Assembly (NCBI GenBank): GCA_019187405.1
Contig: JABAQZ010000024.1
Coordinates: 1 to 56,953 of the forward strand
Origin: Ignavibacteria bacterium
GTDB taxonomy: Bacteria; Bacteroidota; Ignavibacteria; Tepidaquicellales; Tepidaquicellaceae
Length of the DNA stretch: 56,953 nucleotides
Direction of reading: 5' to 3'
Shown here: positions 18,339-27,211 of the stretch, piece by piece
Layout of the letters: the number at the start of each line of letters is the position of its first letter
Numbering within the stretch: the first letter of the stretch is position 1
Notes under the pieces: model-generated
Told to the model about the DNA's origin: nothing
What the model saw: the letters and a program-made list of their open reading frames with translations, nothing else
Database searches by the model: none
Program-made: the position numbers and the translations under genes

Positions 18339-19294
18339 TTATATTTAAGCGAATAATCTCTCCACTCCTGATTTAAAGCTAATTTAAAATCCGCAATCAT
18401 TCTTTGCATATAATAATGCGCATAAACCCTGTAATATCTCCAGATGTCGTCCTTAGTAAACATTTTTGCAATTGATGAAAAGTACTGATTCAGAAAATTT
18501 GGAAAGTGAGAAGTGAAAATATTCTTTATAAGAAGTTTTCTTGATAGCTCTCTTTTTCTGAAATTTGTGAAGCTGTCGCAGTTAGCCTGATTACTGAATC
18601 TTGAATTGAGATATTTCTGTGTCATCCTTGACTTGTGAATCACATGATACGTTACTGCATCATCCGTATATGCAAAATTATAACCTTTGTTGAGTATCTT
18701 AATATTAAGTCCGGTCTCGCCGTTTCCTATCAGCTTATCTTTTATTATATCAGGATTGAATCCGCCGCAATCAATAAGCACATCCCGTCTGATTGCCTGA
18801 TGACAACTGTAAATTCCGATGTCATAAGCGGCAATAATCAGCTTTTCGGATTTTTCAATTAAACTCAATGCTCCGTTTTTGAAATATTTGAGCAGCCATT
18901 CCGGAGGTTCAAACTCCCATTTGGGAAGCACTTTACCGCCGACGACAGCAATGTTATAATTTAGATCAAATATTTTTTCAATATTAACGAGCATATTCTT
19001 CTCAGCGATCATATCATCATCCGTAAAATAAAGTATCTCACTCTCCGATTGCTTTGAAGCAGTATTCCTTGCAAAATGTGCTCCTTGTCTTGGCTCAAAA
19101 ATATATCTTATAGGTATATCTGATATTTCAATGTATTTTTGAACAAGCTCTTTAGTATTATCTCCGGAGTTGTTATCGGCAATTATTATTTCAAATTTAT
19201 CTCTGGGGTAGGTCTGATTTATGCAGCTTTCAATAGTCTGTCCCAGTAATCCTGCTCTGTTGAAAGTCGGAATTACAATTGAAACCGATCTCAT
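18323..19294 (-). CDS. Family 2 glycosyltransferase
   Basis: 323 aa GT-A fold transferase. VSIVIPTFNRAGLL at the N-terminus and IIADNNSGDNT form the nucleotide-sugar site, and FTDDDM (residues ~92-94) is the DXD metal motif. The last ~80 residues are basic and helical. It likely adds a sugar in surface polysaccharide or glycan synthesis; donor and acceptor are unknown. It is oriented like the capsule-type gene at 19409, with 114 bp between them. Confidence 0.9.
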   Translation of the reverse strand: MRSVSIVIPTFNRAGLLGQTIESCINQTYPRDKFEIIIADNNSGDNTKELVQKYIEISDIPIRYIFEPRQGAHFARNTASKQSESEILYFTDDDMIAEKNMLVNIEKIFDLNYNIAVVGGKVLPKWEFEPPEWLLKYFKNGALSLIEKSEKLIIAAYDIGIYSCHQAIRRDVLIDCGGFNPDIIKDKLIGNGETGLNIKILNKGYNFAYTDDAVTYHVIHKSRMTQKYLNSRFSNQANCDSFTNFRKRELSRKLLIKNIFTSHFPNFLNQYFSSIAKMFTKDDIWRYYRVYAHYYMQRMIADFKLALNQEWRDYSLKYNYLDD

Positions 19295-19408
19295 ATATCC
19301 TTTCCTGTATGTTTGACTTTAATTTAATAAATCTAAATGAAGTAATAATTATAAAAATTTAATCACTTATTTTTCTTTTTAATATCAGTCGATTTTATGC
19401 AACTGCTT

Positions 19409-21076
19409 TTACAATGGAAGATTTCTCTGCTCCGTGTCGGTAATCATATCAACCATTTCTTCATTCATAATTACATCTTTTCCATTTATTATGCCGCTGC
19501 ATATTTCATCTATAATAATATCATTTCCCGGAAGCAGACAAGTCATTTTATCAGGATCGAGATCACCGAAATGTCCGTGTGATTTATTAATTACATTAAT
19601 CGGAATCTGTCTTTGAATGAAAAAAGAATATGCATATCGCCTTGCAAGTTCGATCTGATGTTCATTTAACATTCCCATCTTTCCCGTATTTCTTAGCAAA
19701 GAATAATACTCTTCCCTGTTTTTTGCATCATAAGTAAAACCCTTTCCCGCAAAATATGCCTCGCCTGCAGTTATGATGTTCTTTCCGAAAAGAGGAAGTT
19801 CCGCTCCTGTCGTTCCGAACAATGTAATACCGGTATCAATGAGCTTGTATAGTCCAAACGAATTAATTTCCGAATCCGACCAGAGAATTTTTATATGAGA
19901 AGGAATATCGCGGTAATTATCTCTGATATAGCTGTCAAGAGTGTAAAGACTTCCCGAAGCTTTTTCACCCGGATGAACTCTGACAATCCAATTTACATCT
20001 TTGACTTCAAAAATTGTTTTCATCGTTTCGTCAAACCACTGATTTGCATTGTCAAATATCATAGTAGATAAGTCAAATGAAAGATCCCATGCTACATGAC
20101 AAAATATGCAGGCAATTTTATTTGAGTTTTCAATTCCAAGTTTTTTCTTAAGCGATTCGGGAGACTCCGGCGCTGATACATTCAGAAAATCCGTTTTCAA
20201 AGCTTTGTTAAATCTTTCATAAATATATTTGTCAAGAATTTTATTCTCTTTTTCAGTCAGAGGTGTACCGCCACGCTTCTTCCATTCCTCTTCCGTAATA
20301 CCGCGAAGCTCAAGCTTATTCGGCTTCTTCGGAACGGTAAAATAATGCAGTAGAATTTTATAACCACTCGACCAGCAAAGCGCTTTGATTTTTATTAAAT
20401 ACGCAAGCAGTATTACGGGCGAGTAATCAACATAAACGCCGTGAGAGCAAAATACGCTGTGAGGCTTGAACTGTTCAATTACTCTTTCGGCAATATATGT
20501 GTTAACAAGCCCTGCATAAAAATATTTTCTGTAAACATATTCATATTCTTTCTTAAGATCTTTTGCTTCGATGACATATCCTTTCATGTATCTTACAAAT
20601 GAGCTCCATGCCAAAATTCCCACACCTACACCCAAATATTTATAATCATATATCTTGCTTATATCAATGTTTTCGGATAATGCCGATAATTCTTTCTTCA
20701 CTTTCTCGGTTATAAATTCTCCTGCAGTTGAATAATTTACGCTGTACATACTTGCGGCGCTCCGCATTCCAAAAAGACATTTAGGACATTTCTTGTCCCA
20801 TTGTTTTGGATCTTCATTATGTTCATATCCTCTTTGAATGCAAGCTTCCGGAACCCCGTCGCAGACAATAAAATGCGTCCTGTATCCCCTGAAATTCAGC
20901 GCTGCGGATATTATTGCATTCTTTTTTAAAATATCGCTGAATCCGCCGAATTCCCATATCAGTATTATAGGCGAGTCGCTGACAGCTTTGGAATGCTTTA
21001 ATAAAAATTTATATAGTCTGTACTTTAATGTCTTTCTGGTTTTAAAATACCTGAGAGCTCTGCTGAAAATTGTCAT
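19409..21076 (-). CDS. Capsule polysaccharide biosynthesis-like glycosyltransferase
   Basis: 555 aa. The C-terminal half has WIVRVHPGEK, then a segment ending TLFGTTGAELPLFGK and the block GEAYFAGKGFTYD. I recognise this as the Capsule_synth/KpsS-LipB-like (GT-B) pattern, where the His of RVHPGE and the GT.GAE loop lie in the nucleotide-sugar site. The N-terminal half has an unusual CPKC pair (~95-98) that could bind metal. No signal peptide is seen, so it is probably cytoplasmic. The neighbouring GT2 and nucleotidyltransferase genes support a role in surface polysaccharide. The exact reaction is not known. Confidence 0.72.
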   Translation of the reverse strand: MTIFSRALRYFKTRKTLKYRLYKFLLKHSKAVSDSPIILIWEFGGFSDILKKNAIISAALNFRGYRTHFIVCDGVPEACIQRGYEHNEDPKQWDKKCPKCLFGMRSAASMYSVNYSTAGEFITEKVKKELSALSENIDISKIYDYKYLGVGVGILAWSSFVRYMKGYVIEAKDLKKEYEYVYRKYFYAGLVNTYIAERVIEQFKPHSVFCSHGVYVDYSPVILLAYLIKIKALCWSSGYKILLHYFTVPKKPNKLELRGITEEEWKKRGGTPLTEKENKILDKYIYERFNKALKTDFLNVSAPESPESLKKKLGIENSNKIACIFCHVAWDLSFDLSTMIFDNANQWFDETMKTIFEVKDVNWIVRVHPGEKASGSLYTLDSYIRDNYRDIPSHIKILWSDSEINSFGLYKLIDTGITLFGTTGAELPLFGKNIITAGEAYFAGKGFTYDAKNREEYYSLLRNTGKMGMLNEHQIELARRYAYSFFIQRQIPINVINKSHGHFGDLDPDKMTCLLPGNDIIIDEICSGIINGKDVIMNEEMVDMITDTEQRNLPL

Positions 21077-21181
21077 TATATATTCAGATGATCTTTTTGA
21101 TTTGAAGTCAAATCAAAATATGAAATCTAATTGCTTATATAAATTAATTTATTTTGTTGTAAATATTAATTATCATAAATC

Positions 21182-21853
21182 ATGAAAGGTATCATTTTAT
21201 CGGCAGGTTACGGAACGAGGCTCCTGCCGCTGACAGAAACAAAACCAAAAGCTCTCGTAGAATATAAAAATGCTCCGATGATTCATCATCAGATTTTAAG
21301 ACTTCAGAAAGCAGGCGTTGATGAAATTCTGATCAATGTTCATCATCATGCAAAACTGATGCATGATTATTTTAAAATTAATTCAGGGAAATACAAGGCT
21401 GACATAATTCTGAAAGAAGAAAAAGATATTCTCGGAACAGGCGGCGGTATCCTGAACTTTCACAGCAATCTGAAAAATGAGAAATGCTTCTTTGTCATAA
21501 ATGTTGATATTGAAACTGATTTTAAAATAGAGAAGCTGTATGAAGTATTCGAAAATAAAAATCCTCTTGCCGTTTTGGCAGTTCAGAAAAGACATTCCGC
21601 CAGAAAACTTGAATTCACAAAAGATATGAAGCTTACCAGAAGGCAGTCTGAAAATTCGGTCACTGAAAATCTTTTTGCATTCAACGGAATGCATCTGATC
21701 TCGGGTTCGGTATTCCGTTATGGGTTTGAAAATAAGCTCACGGATATTTTTGATGTATATTTTGAATTGATGAAACTTTACGGAGATGAAGTTTACGGTT
21801 GTGATACGGGAGCAGTGGTGTTTAAAGATCTGGGGAAAAAGGAAAATCTCTGA
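21182..21853 (+). CDS. Sugar-phosphate nucleotidyltransferase (MurU/RmlA-like)
   Basis: 223 aa, a Rossmann-like nucleotidyltransferase. The signature MKGIILSAGYGTRLLPLT with TKPKALVEY binds the NTP, and VINVDIETD carries the metal-binding Asp. The short length without a C-terminal beta-helix fits the MurU and mannose-1-phosphate guanylyltransferase-like group; GTGGGILNF is also typical. The sugar is uncertain: MurNAc-1-P, mannose-1-P or another. It is divergent from the capsule-type gene with about 105 bp between. It ends 3 bp before the convergent NifU-like gene. Confidence 0.85.
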   Translation: MKGIILSAGYGTRLLPLTETKPKALVEYKNAPMIHHQILRLQKAGVDEILINVHHHAKLMHDYFKINSGKYKADIILKEEKDILGTGGGILNFHSNLKNEKCFFVINVDIETDFKIEKLYEVFENKNPLAVLAVQKRHSARKLEFTKDMKLTRRQSENSVTENLFAFNGMHLISGSVFRYGFENKLTDIFDVYFELMKLYGDEVYGCDTGAVVFKDLGKKENL

Positions 21854-21856
21854 AGC

Positions 21857-22093
21857 TTATTTAACTGCCTCGATACGTTTGACTTCAGGAATTTCTTTCA
21901 TCAATGCCCTTTCAATTCCCGCTCTCAATGTCATCATGCTCAATGGACAGCCGCTGCAGGAACCCAGCAGTCTTACTTTTACAATACCATTTTCAAGTAT
22001 TCCGCAAAACTCCACGTCTCCTCCATCCATCTGAAGGAATGGTCTTACTTTTTCAAGAACTGCTTCGACATTTTCTTTATCAAGTGCTGACAT
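21857..22093 (-). CDS. NifU C-terminal domain (Nfu-type) Fe-S carrier
   Basis: 78 aa, a stand-alone Nfu domain: FLQMDGGDVEF and then GSCSGCPLS with the Cys46-x-x-Cys49 pair that holds a cluster at a dimer interface. It donates Fe-S clusters to target proteins. It lies downstream of the Mrp-type ATPase gene with a lipoprotein gene between them, so the three probably form one operon with two Fe-S trafficking members. Confidence 0.92.
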   Translation of the reverse strand: MSALDKENVEAVLEKVRPFLQMDGGDVEFCGILENGIVKVRLLGSCSGCPLSMMTLRAGIERALMKEIPEVKRIEAVK

Positions 22094-22108
22094 TACTCAC
22101 TGCATTTA

Positions 22109-22537
22109 TTATTGTTCGACCTTCTTCATGTTTTCTTCAAGAGTCCTTGTATAATCAAGTTTCCATACACCGTTTTCCCTGATTGAATATAATTCCGAAG
22201 TCTTATTGTCCTTAGTTTTTATGATTACCTTTGCGCTGTCGCCTTCTTTGGCTTCATCGATTACGTCAAATTCCATTCCCATAATTCCAAGCGAATTAAT
22301 GTCGGATACGCTTTTCTCAAAATATTCCTTGCCGCTCAAATTCCTGTTCTTTGCAAGTTCATTATACATTTTCTGCGAGCCGGAAGATAAAAAATTCCAT
22401 GCCTTACCTGGATTCTGCTCTTTCAGAGCAAGCACAAAATCTTTCACGGAGTTTGCCGGCGAATCAGAACCTCCTGTCGGGCTGCATCCTGAATAAATAA
22501 TTATCAATGCCGCAAATAAAGCAAGAAAGTTTTTCAT
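22109..22537 (-). CDS. Putative lipoprotein, DUF4878-like
   Basis: 142 aa with a lipoprotein signal peptide (IIIYSGC, lipid-bearing Cys near residue 18). The mature part resembles small NTF2-like or DUF4878 domains: VKDFVLALKEQNPGKAWNFL, then SAKVIIKTKDNKTSELY and GVWKLDYT. It is probably anchored in the envelope; the function is unknown. It lies between the Mrp-like gene (16 bp) and the Nfu gene (16 bp). Confidence 0.72.
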   Translation of the reverse strand: MKNFLALFAALIIIYSGCSPTGGSDSPANSVKDFVLALKEQNPGKAWNFLSSGSQKMYNELAKNRNLSGKEYFEKSVSDINSLGIMGMEFDVIDEAKEGDSAKVIIKTKDNKTSELYSIRENGVWKLDYTRTLEENMKKVEQ

Positions 22538-22552
22538 TTTGGAAAGTAAATT

Positions 22553-23653
22553 TTAAATTTCAATAATGACATCAGATTCGGATTTACTGCTCACATTTTT
22601 CAGGTTAACTTCTTTTATTGTATCGGCTGCAATATTTCTAAAAATTTGAGATACATAATCATCAGGCATGTTTTCTGTTACCGGAATTCCTTCATCACCG
22701 CATTTTCTTATTATACCGGTTAAGGGAATTTCTCCGAGAAGTTTTACTCCGTATTCACTGCTCATTTTCATTCCCCCGCCCTGACCAAAGATATAATCCT
22801 TTTTACCGTCAGCATTTACATAATAACTCATATTTTCAATTATTCCCATAGTTGGCACTTTTACTCTGTCAAACATAATCAAACCTTTCCGCGCATCTGC
22901 AAGCGAGATATCCTGCGGTGTTGTTACTATTATCGCTCCCGTTAATGGAATAGTCTGACTTAAAGTCAGCTGTATATCACCCGTTCCGGGCGGCATGTCA
23001 AACAGCAGAAAGTCAAGCTCGCCCCAGACTACATCTTCCATGAATTGCTTCAGCGCGCTTGAAGCCATGGGACCTCTCCATACTACTGCAGTTTCCTGCT
23101 CGAGTAAAAATCCTATTGACATTAACTTCACTCCGAATTTTTCCACAGGAAGAAGTTTGTTCTTGTCGCCTTCTTGTACAAGTCCGGGTTTCTGATTTAC
23201 GCCGAACATTATTGGAATTGAAGGTCCGTAAATATCAGCATCTATCAGTCCTGTCTTTGCGCCTGCTTTTGCAAGTGCAATTGCAAGATTAACAGCCACT
23301 GTTGATTTGCCAACACCGCCTTTACCGGAAGCAATTGCAATTGTATTTTTTACGCCGCTTAGAGTATGTTTTTTTCCGGAGCTTTTTTGCTGCGTAATTC
23401 CAATGACAAATTTTACGTTTACTTCATGCAGTTCAGGGAAATCTTTTTTCAAAATATTCGCCACATGATCTTTTGCAGCGGAAACAATTTCACTGCTCAA
23501 GTCGGAAATTCCAAGCGTAACCGTAAGTTTTTTCCCATTCAGGGAAATATTTTTCAGAAAGCCGAGAGTAACATAATCTTTTTTTAAGACCGGCTCGACG
23601 GCTTTTGAAAGAGAATTTTTTAACTTTTCTTCGTTCATATAATTGTGTTTCAA
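22553..23653 (-). CDS. Mrp/ApbC-type Fe-S cluster carrier ATPase
   Basis: 366 aa (an internal ATG at residue 6 gives an alternative start). Residues ~7-85 are a MIP18/DUF59 domain. The P-loop ATPase follows with GKGGVGKST at 110-118, DADIYGPSIP, DMPPGTGD and TTPQDISLADA. It carries or inserts Fe-S clusters. The CxxC pair that in E. coli ApbC follows the NMS segment is absent here: the sequence reads NMSYYVNADGKKDYIFGQGG. Loss of that pair is, as I recall, common in Bacteroidetes homologues. The gene is co-oriented with the lipoprotein and Nfu genes. Confidence 0.92.
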   Translation of the reverse strand: MKHNYMNEEKLKNSLSKAVEPVLKKDYVTLGFLKNISLNGKKLTVTLGISDLSSEIVSAAKDHVANILKKDFPELHEVNVKFVIGITQQKSSGKKHTLSGVKNTIAIASGKGGVGKSTVAVNLAIALAKAGAKTGLIDADIYGPSIPIMFGVNQKPGLVQEGDKNKLLPVEKFGVKLMSIGFLLEQETAVVWRGPMASSALKQFMEDVVWGELDFLLFDMPPGTGDIQLTLSQTIPLTGAIIVTTPQDISLADARKGLIMFDRVKVPTMGIIENMSYYVNADGKKDYIFGQGGGMKMSSEYGVKLLGEIPLTGIIRKCGDEGIPVTENMPDDYVSQIFRNIAADTIKEVNLKNVSSKSESDVIIEI

Positions 23654-23757
23654 ATTACTAAATATTAAAGTATGGGTAAATGAAAATTTATTTAATTTTT
23701 TACATTATTAACAATCAATAATTTTCTTAAATTAACATCCGAATCAATAATTCAAAA

Positions 23758-24363
23758 TTGTATTTTTCAAAAACCGCTAAAACATCACTTTTCATACTGG
23801 TAGTAAGCGCAATTGTATGGCTTGGCGCAATAAACGTAAGATTTTTCATCGGCAATCAGCTGCTGAATTATGATGAGTTTAATTTCAGAACAAGCATCCC
23901 TCCGGATGAAGAAAATCAGATTTTCAAGATGATTTCGGATTCATCGCTTATGATAATGATTTTCTATGTAATAGTTTTAGTATCTGCAATTGTGTTCATG
24001 AAAACCTGTAAAATTAATCTTAGAGAAAATCCATGGCTGTTGATGAGCGCTGTATTATTTTTTGCATTTGTACCGGTGGAAATTTATACGTCTTATATAG
24101 ATCTGAAGTTTGTTCTTTTATTCGATAAAAGACCGGCAAATCATGATAAGCTCCTTGAGCTTTTTGGTGAAAGAATAGGATTCCTGAGAGGAGTGCCATG
24201 GATAGCGGTTATGAGCTATTACACAATAATATGGCTTGCGGTTTACAAGCCTTTGAAAAAAACTTCCGATCAGCTTGATGAGGAAAAGAAAAAAGTACAG
24301 GATACACACGGTTATAAATATATTTTACATGAAGACGATGATATGATTATCAGAGAATCCTAA
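23758..24363 (+). CDS. Membrane protein of unknown function
   Basis: 201 aa, TTG start. About four hydrophobic segments (near residues 10-30, 62-85, 92-112 and 148-168) and a charged cytoplasmic tail. The loop RTSIPPDEENQIFKMI lies between the first two. I recognise no family. It is followed 24 bp later by a small gene in the same direction and may start an operon running to 26243. Confidence 0.65.
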   Translation: MYFSKTAKTSLFILVVSAIVWLGAINVRFFIGNQLLNYDEFNFRTSIPPDEENQIFKMISDSSLMIMIFYVIVLVSAIVFMKTCKINLRENPWLLMSAVLFFAFVPVEIYTSYIDLKFVLLFDKRPANHDKLLELFGERIGFLRGVPWIAVMSYYTIIWLAVYKPLKKTSDQLDEEKKKVQDTHGYKYILHEDDDMIIRES

Positions 24364-24387
24364 ATTTCAAATAAGAAAAAGAAGAAT

Positions 24388-24696
24388 TTGTCAAAAATTA
24401 TTAAGAAAGCGGCAAAACCAGTTACTGATTCACGAAAAGAGGAAGTTATTAAAGACCTGTCCGAAATAATGGAAAAGGCAGGTTTCAGAGTAAGAATCGA
24501 GAAAGGGACATTCAAAGGTGGATTCTGTCTTTTGAGAGAAGAAAGAATAATTCTGATAAATAAAAATCTTGAGCAGGATAAAAAAATAAGAATCCTTATT
24601 AAGAACTTACCTTTGGAAGTGACGGAAAAAATTTATATCAAACCCGGAATAAGAGAACTTATTGAAAAAGAAACAAGCAGCAGAAAGTTATTGTGA
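24388..24696 (+). CDS. Small conserved hypothetical protein
   Basis: 102 aa, TTG start. The central pattern GFRVRIEKGTFKGGFCLLRE, then IILINKNLEQDKKIRIL, resembles a small conserved protein found in several phyla beside metabolic genes. I know no function for it. There is no signal peptide or membrane segment. It is 3 bp from the MBL-fold gene and likely co-transcribed with it. Confidence 0.65.
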   Translation: MSKIIKKAAKPVTDSRKEEVIKDLSEIMEKAGFRVRIEKGTFKGGFCLLREERIILINKNLEQDKKIRILIKNLPLEVTEKIYIKPGIRELIEKETSSRKLL

Positions 24697-24699
24697 TCT

Positions 24700-25476
24700 A
24701 TGTTTAAGTCAATGAAAGTTATAATTTTAGGATCAGGCACTTCACAAGGAATACCCGTAATCGGCTGTAATTGCGAAACCTGTGTTTCAAAAAATCCAAA
24801 GGACAAACGACTCAGAACTTCCGCATATATAGAAACCGGAAACAAAAAAATTCTGATTGACACTTCCATAGATTTCAGACAGCAGATGCTGAAAAACAAT
24901 CTTTCAGACATTGACACTGTCCTATATACACATCATCATGTAGATCATATTAACGGTATGGATGATCTGCGCATGATAACCCAGAAATATGATAAAGTGA
25001 TTGACCTTTATGGCAACAAGCTCACAATGGATGAGATGAAAATCTCTTTCAGATATGTTTTTACCGAAGAGCTTGTAAAATACAAATCCGTTCCTCTTGT
25101 AAAATTTAACAACCTAGAAAATAAAGAATTTTTTATTGACAAAATAAAAATCATTCCGGTAGAATGTCTTCATGGTGATTTAAAAATATTCGGTTATAGA
25201 GTAGGAGACTTTGCATATCTTACCGACGTAAGTTTTATCAGTGAAGAAGAAATGAAGAAACTTTCGGGGCTGAAAGTTCTGGTACTGAATGCATTAAGAA
25301 TCAGGCCGCATCCGACTCATTTCAACCTTCAGCAGGCAATTGAAGTTGCCAAAAAGCTTAAACCAAATAAGACATTCTTTACACATCTTACGCATGATAT
25401 ACTTCATGAAAAAATAAATGCTACACTTCCAAAAGGCATCGAGCTTGCTTATGACGGATTGGAATTTAAATTATGA
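24700..25476 (+). CDS. PhnP-like metallo-beta-lactamase-fold hydrolase
   Basis: 258 aa. The N-terminus ILGSGTSQGIPVIGCNC and the pair CNCETC identify the PhnP/YycJ-like group of MBL-fold proteins. The metal motif is THHHVDHINGMDDLR, followed by a later HGDLKIFGYR and TDVSF. It probably acts as a phosphodiesterase on a small cyclic substrate. The start at 24700 or the ATG at 24712 are both possible. It overlaps the next gene by 4 bp (ATGA). Confidence 0.87.
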   Translation: MFKSMKVIILGSGTSQGIPVIGCNCETCVSKNPKDKRLRTSAYIETGNKKILIDTSIDFRQQMLKNNLSDIDTVLYTHHHVDHINGMDDLRMITQKYDKVIDLYGNKLTMDEMKISFRYVFTEELVKYKSVPLVKFNNLENKEFFIDKIKIIPVECLHGDLKIFGYRVGDFAYLTDVSFISEEEMKKLSGLKVLVLNALRIRPHPTHFNLQQAIEVAKKLKPNKTFFTHLTHDILHEKINATLPKGIELAYDGLEFKL

Positions 25477-26243
25477 ACATGAAAAATACTTTATTAAAAG
25501 CTGCCGCAGAATCGGGAAAAATACTGAAGCACAATTTCGGCAGGGAGTTTGAGATTTCGTTTAAAGAAGTTGACTCAAATCTTGTTACAGAAGTAGACAA
25601 GCTATCGGAAAACAAAATCATTGAAATAATCAAAAACGATTTTCCAGGACACTGCATAATTTCCGAAGAAGCAGGCGAGATTTATCAGGAATCCGAGTAT
25701 AAGTGGATTATTGATCCCATAGACGGAACGGTAAATTATGCTCACTCAATCCCACTTTCTTCGGTATCAATTGCACTGGAAAAATCAGGAGATTTAATAT
25801 TGGGAGTTGTATTGAATCCATTTTCGGATGAGTTGTTTTTTTCGGAGAAAAATTCCGGAGCATTTTTAAATGATAAAAAAATTTCGGTATCAGCATGTGA
25901 CAGAATAGAAAAATCTCTGCTGGTAACAGGATTTCCATATAACTCTGGAAAATTTCTCCCGAACCCCTTGGATTTATTTGGCAAGTTTTTAAAACGCGAC
26001 ATACCAATCAGAAGGCTCGGTTCGGCTGCGCTTGATCTTTGCTGGACTGCATGCGGAAGATTCGAAGGTTTTTGGGAATACAACCTTAATGCATGGGATG
26101 TTGCAGCTGGAGTTTTGATACTTCGTGAAGCAGGAGGCAAAGTTACAAATTTAAAAGGAGAAAAATTCAATATTTACGGAAAGGAAATATTAGCCACTAA
26201 TTCACACATACATGATGCAATGCTCAGCATCATTAATTCATAA
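25473..26243 (+). CDS. Inositol monophosphatase family protein
   Basis: 256 aa. Metal site: EE at residues 65-66, DPIDGT at 81-86 and WDVAAG near residue 209; all motifs of the Mg2+-dependent FIG superfamily are present. It could be SuhB-like inositol monophosphatase or a relative acting on another phosphate ester. It starts inside the stop of the MBL-fold gene, so translation is probably coupled. It is convergent with the DUF1573 gene; a hairpin lies between them. Confidence 0.92.
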   Translation: MNMKNTLLKAAAESGKILKHNFGREFEISFKEVDSNLVTEVDKLSENKIIEIIKNDFPGHCIISEEAGEIYQESEYKWIIDPIDGTVNYAHSIPLSSVSIALEKSGDLILGVVLNPFSDELFFSEKNSGAFLNDKKISVSACDRIEKSLLVTGFPYNSGKFLPNPLDLFGKFLKRDIPIRRLGSAALDLCWTACGRFEGFWEYNLNAWDVAAGVLILREAGGKVTNLKGEKFNIYGKEILATNSHIHDAMLSIINS

Positions 26244-26253
26244 AATCCGGACA

Positions 26254-26285
26254 TAAAAAAAGCGGGAAACGAATTGCTTCCCGCT
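26254..26285 (-). terminator. Terminator, mainly for the minus-strand operon
   Basis: Stem AGCGGGAA / TTCCCGCT (26261-26268 with 26278-26285). On the minus strand it is followed by seven T (the A run at 26254-26260). It lies just past the DUF1573 gene. Confidence 0.85.
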
Positions 26286-26304
26286 AAGAAAATCTTATGT
26301 TTTC

Positions 26305-26751
26305 TTACTGCATGTTTTCGTCTATTTCACAGGTAATCTTAAGATCTTTTTGAGGCATGTCCGGGTCATTTGTAAATACCATAATGTGTTTTTCCTGACG
26401 TCCCGTTCTGCCTTGCGTATTAAAAGTAACCTTAATTTCACCGCTTTCTCCTTTTGAAAATTCATTTTGACCGCCTGTAGTTGCGCCGGTACATCCGCAT
26501 GACGGCTGAACTTTTTCAATTATCAAAGGAGATTTGCCTTTATTTGTAAATTTAAAACTGTACTCAAGCTGTGGTCCCTGAGGCACTTTGCCGAAATCAT
26601 GTACTTCCTCTTCGAACACGATTTTTGCAGTGCTAACCGATGCGGAAATTTTGGAATTGTTGAATAAGAAAAACATTACCGCTGATATCACTGCAAGTCC
26701 GAAAACAAAGTAAATAAATTTAGCAGTTTTTGTCTGAATGAAATTACTCAT
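26305..26751 (-). CDS. DUF1573 domain protein, membrane anchored
   Basis: 148 aa. One N-terminal membrane anchor (residues ~12-30), then an immunoglobulin-like DUF1573 domain: VHDFGKVPQGP, SCGCTGATT and VTFNTQGRTGRQEK. The Cys pair in CGC is typical of the family. It lies on the outer face of the inner membrane. It overlaps the MauE-like gene by 4 bp. The grouping with a MauE/DoxX-like protein and a rhodanese suggests an envelope redox or sulfur role; this is inference. Confidence 0.87.
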   Translation of the reverse strand: MSNFIQTKTAKFIYFVFGLAVISAVMFFLFNNSKISASVSTAKIVFEEEVHDFGKVPQGPQLEYSFKFTNKGKSPLIIEKVQPSCGCTGATTGGQNEFSKGESGEIKVTFNTQGRTGRQEKHIMVFTNDPDMPQKDLKITCEIDENMQ

Positions 26752-27200
26752 ATACTTTTCTCCTGAATATTTAATTTATTTGAATATTTAAAAATCAATA
26801 CTGTTGCAATTAAAAGAAGAATATCTTCTATAATCCTTTGTAAAATATCACTTTTTTGTCCGACTGATTCAAGTGAAAAACAACCGCAGCTGATATCGAG
26901 ACCTCTGATATATGCCTGGCTTAGAAATATAATGAACATAATAAGGAGTATGGATATTATTACAGAGCTTCCGCGCTTGAATATGCCTATAATCAAAAAA
27001 ACTCCCGAAACAAGTTCCAATGACGGAATTATTATAGCGGATATATTAATTAATGAATCAAAATAAGGAATTTTGTAATTATAAATTGCTCGGGAAAATT
27101 CTTCCTGATTGAAAATCTTGCTTACGGATGCGGCAATGAATAAACCACCAACAATAAGTCTTAAAGCAATTATAAAGTATTTGTTTTCTATAATTTTCAT
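26748..27200 (-). CDS. MauE/DoxX-like membrane protein
   Basis: 150 aa with four membrane helices. RLIVGGLFIAASVSKIFN at the start and GLDISCGCF in the third loop are typical of MauE/DoxX proteins, which act in envelope thiol or redox processes in characterised cases. The CGC motif could be redox active. It is downstream of the rhodanese gene (11 bp) and overlaps the DUF1573 gene. Confidence 0.83.
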   Translation of the reverse strand: MKIIENKYFIIALRLIVGGLFIAASVSKIFNQEEFSRAIYNYKIPYFDSLINISAIIIPSLELVSGVFLIIGIFKRGSSVIISILLIMFIIFLSQAYIRGLDISCGCFSLESVGQKSDILQRIIEDILLLIATVLIFKYSNKLNIQEKSI

Positions 27201-27211
27201 GAATTTGTTAT

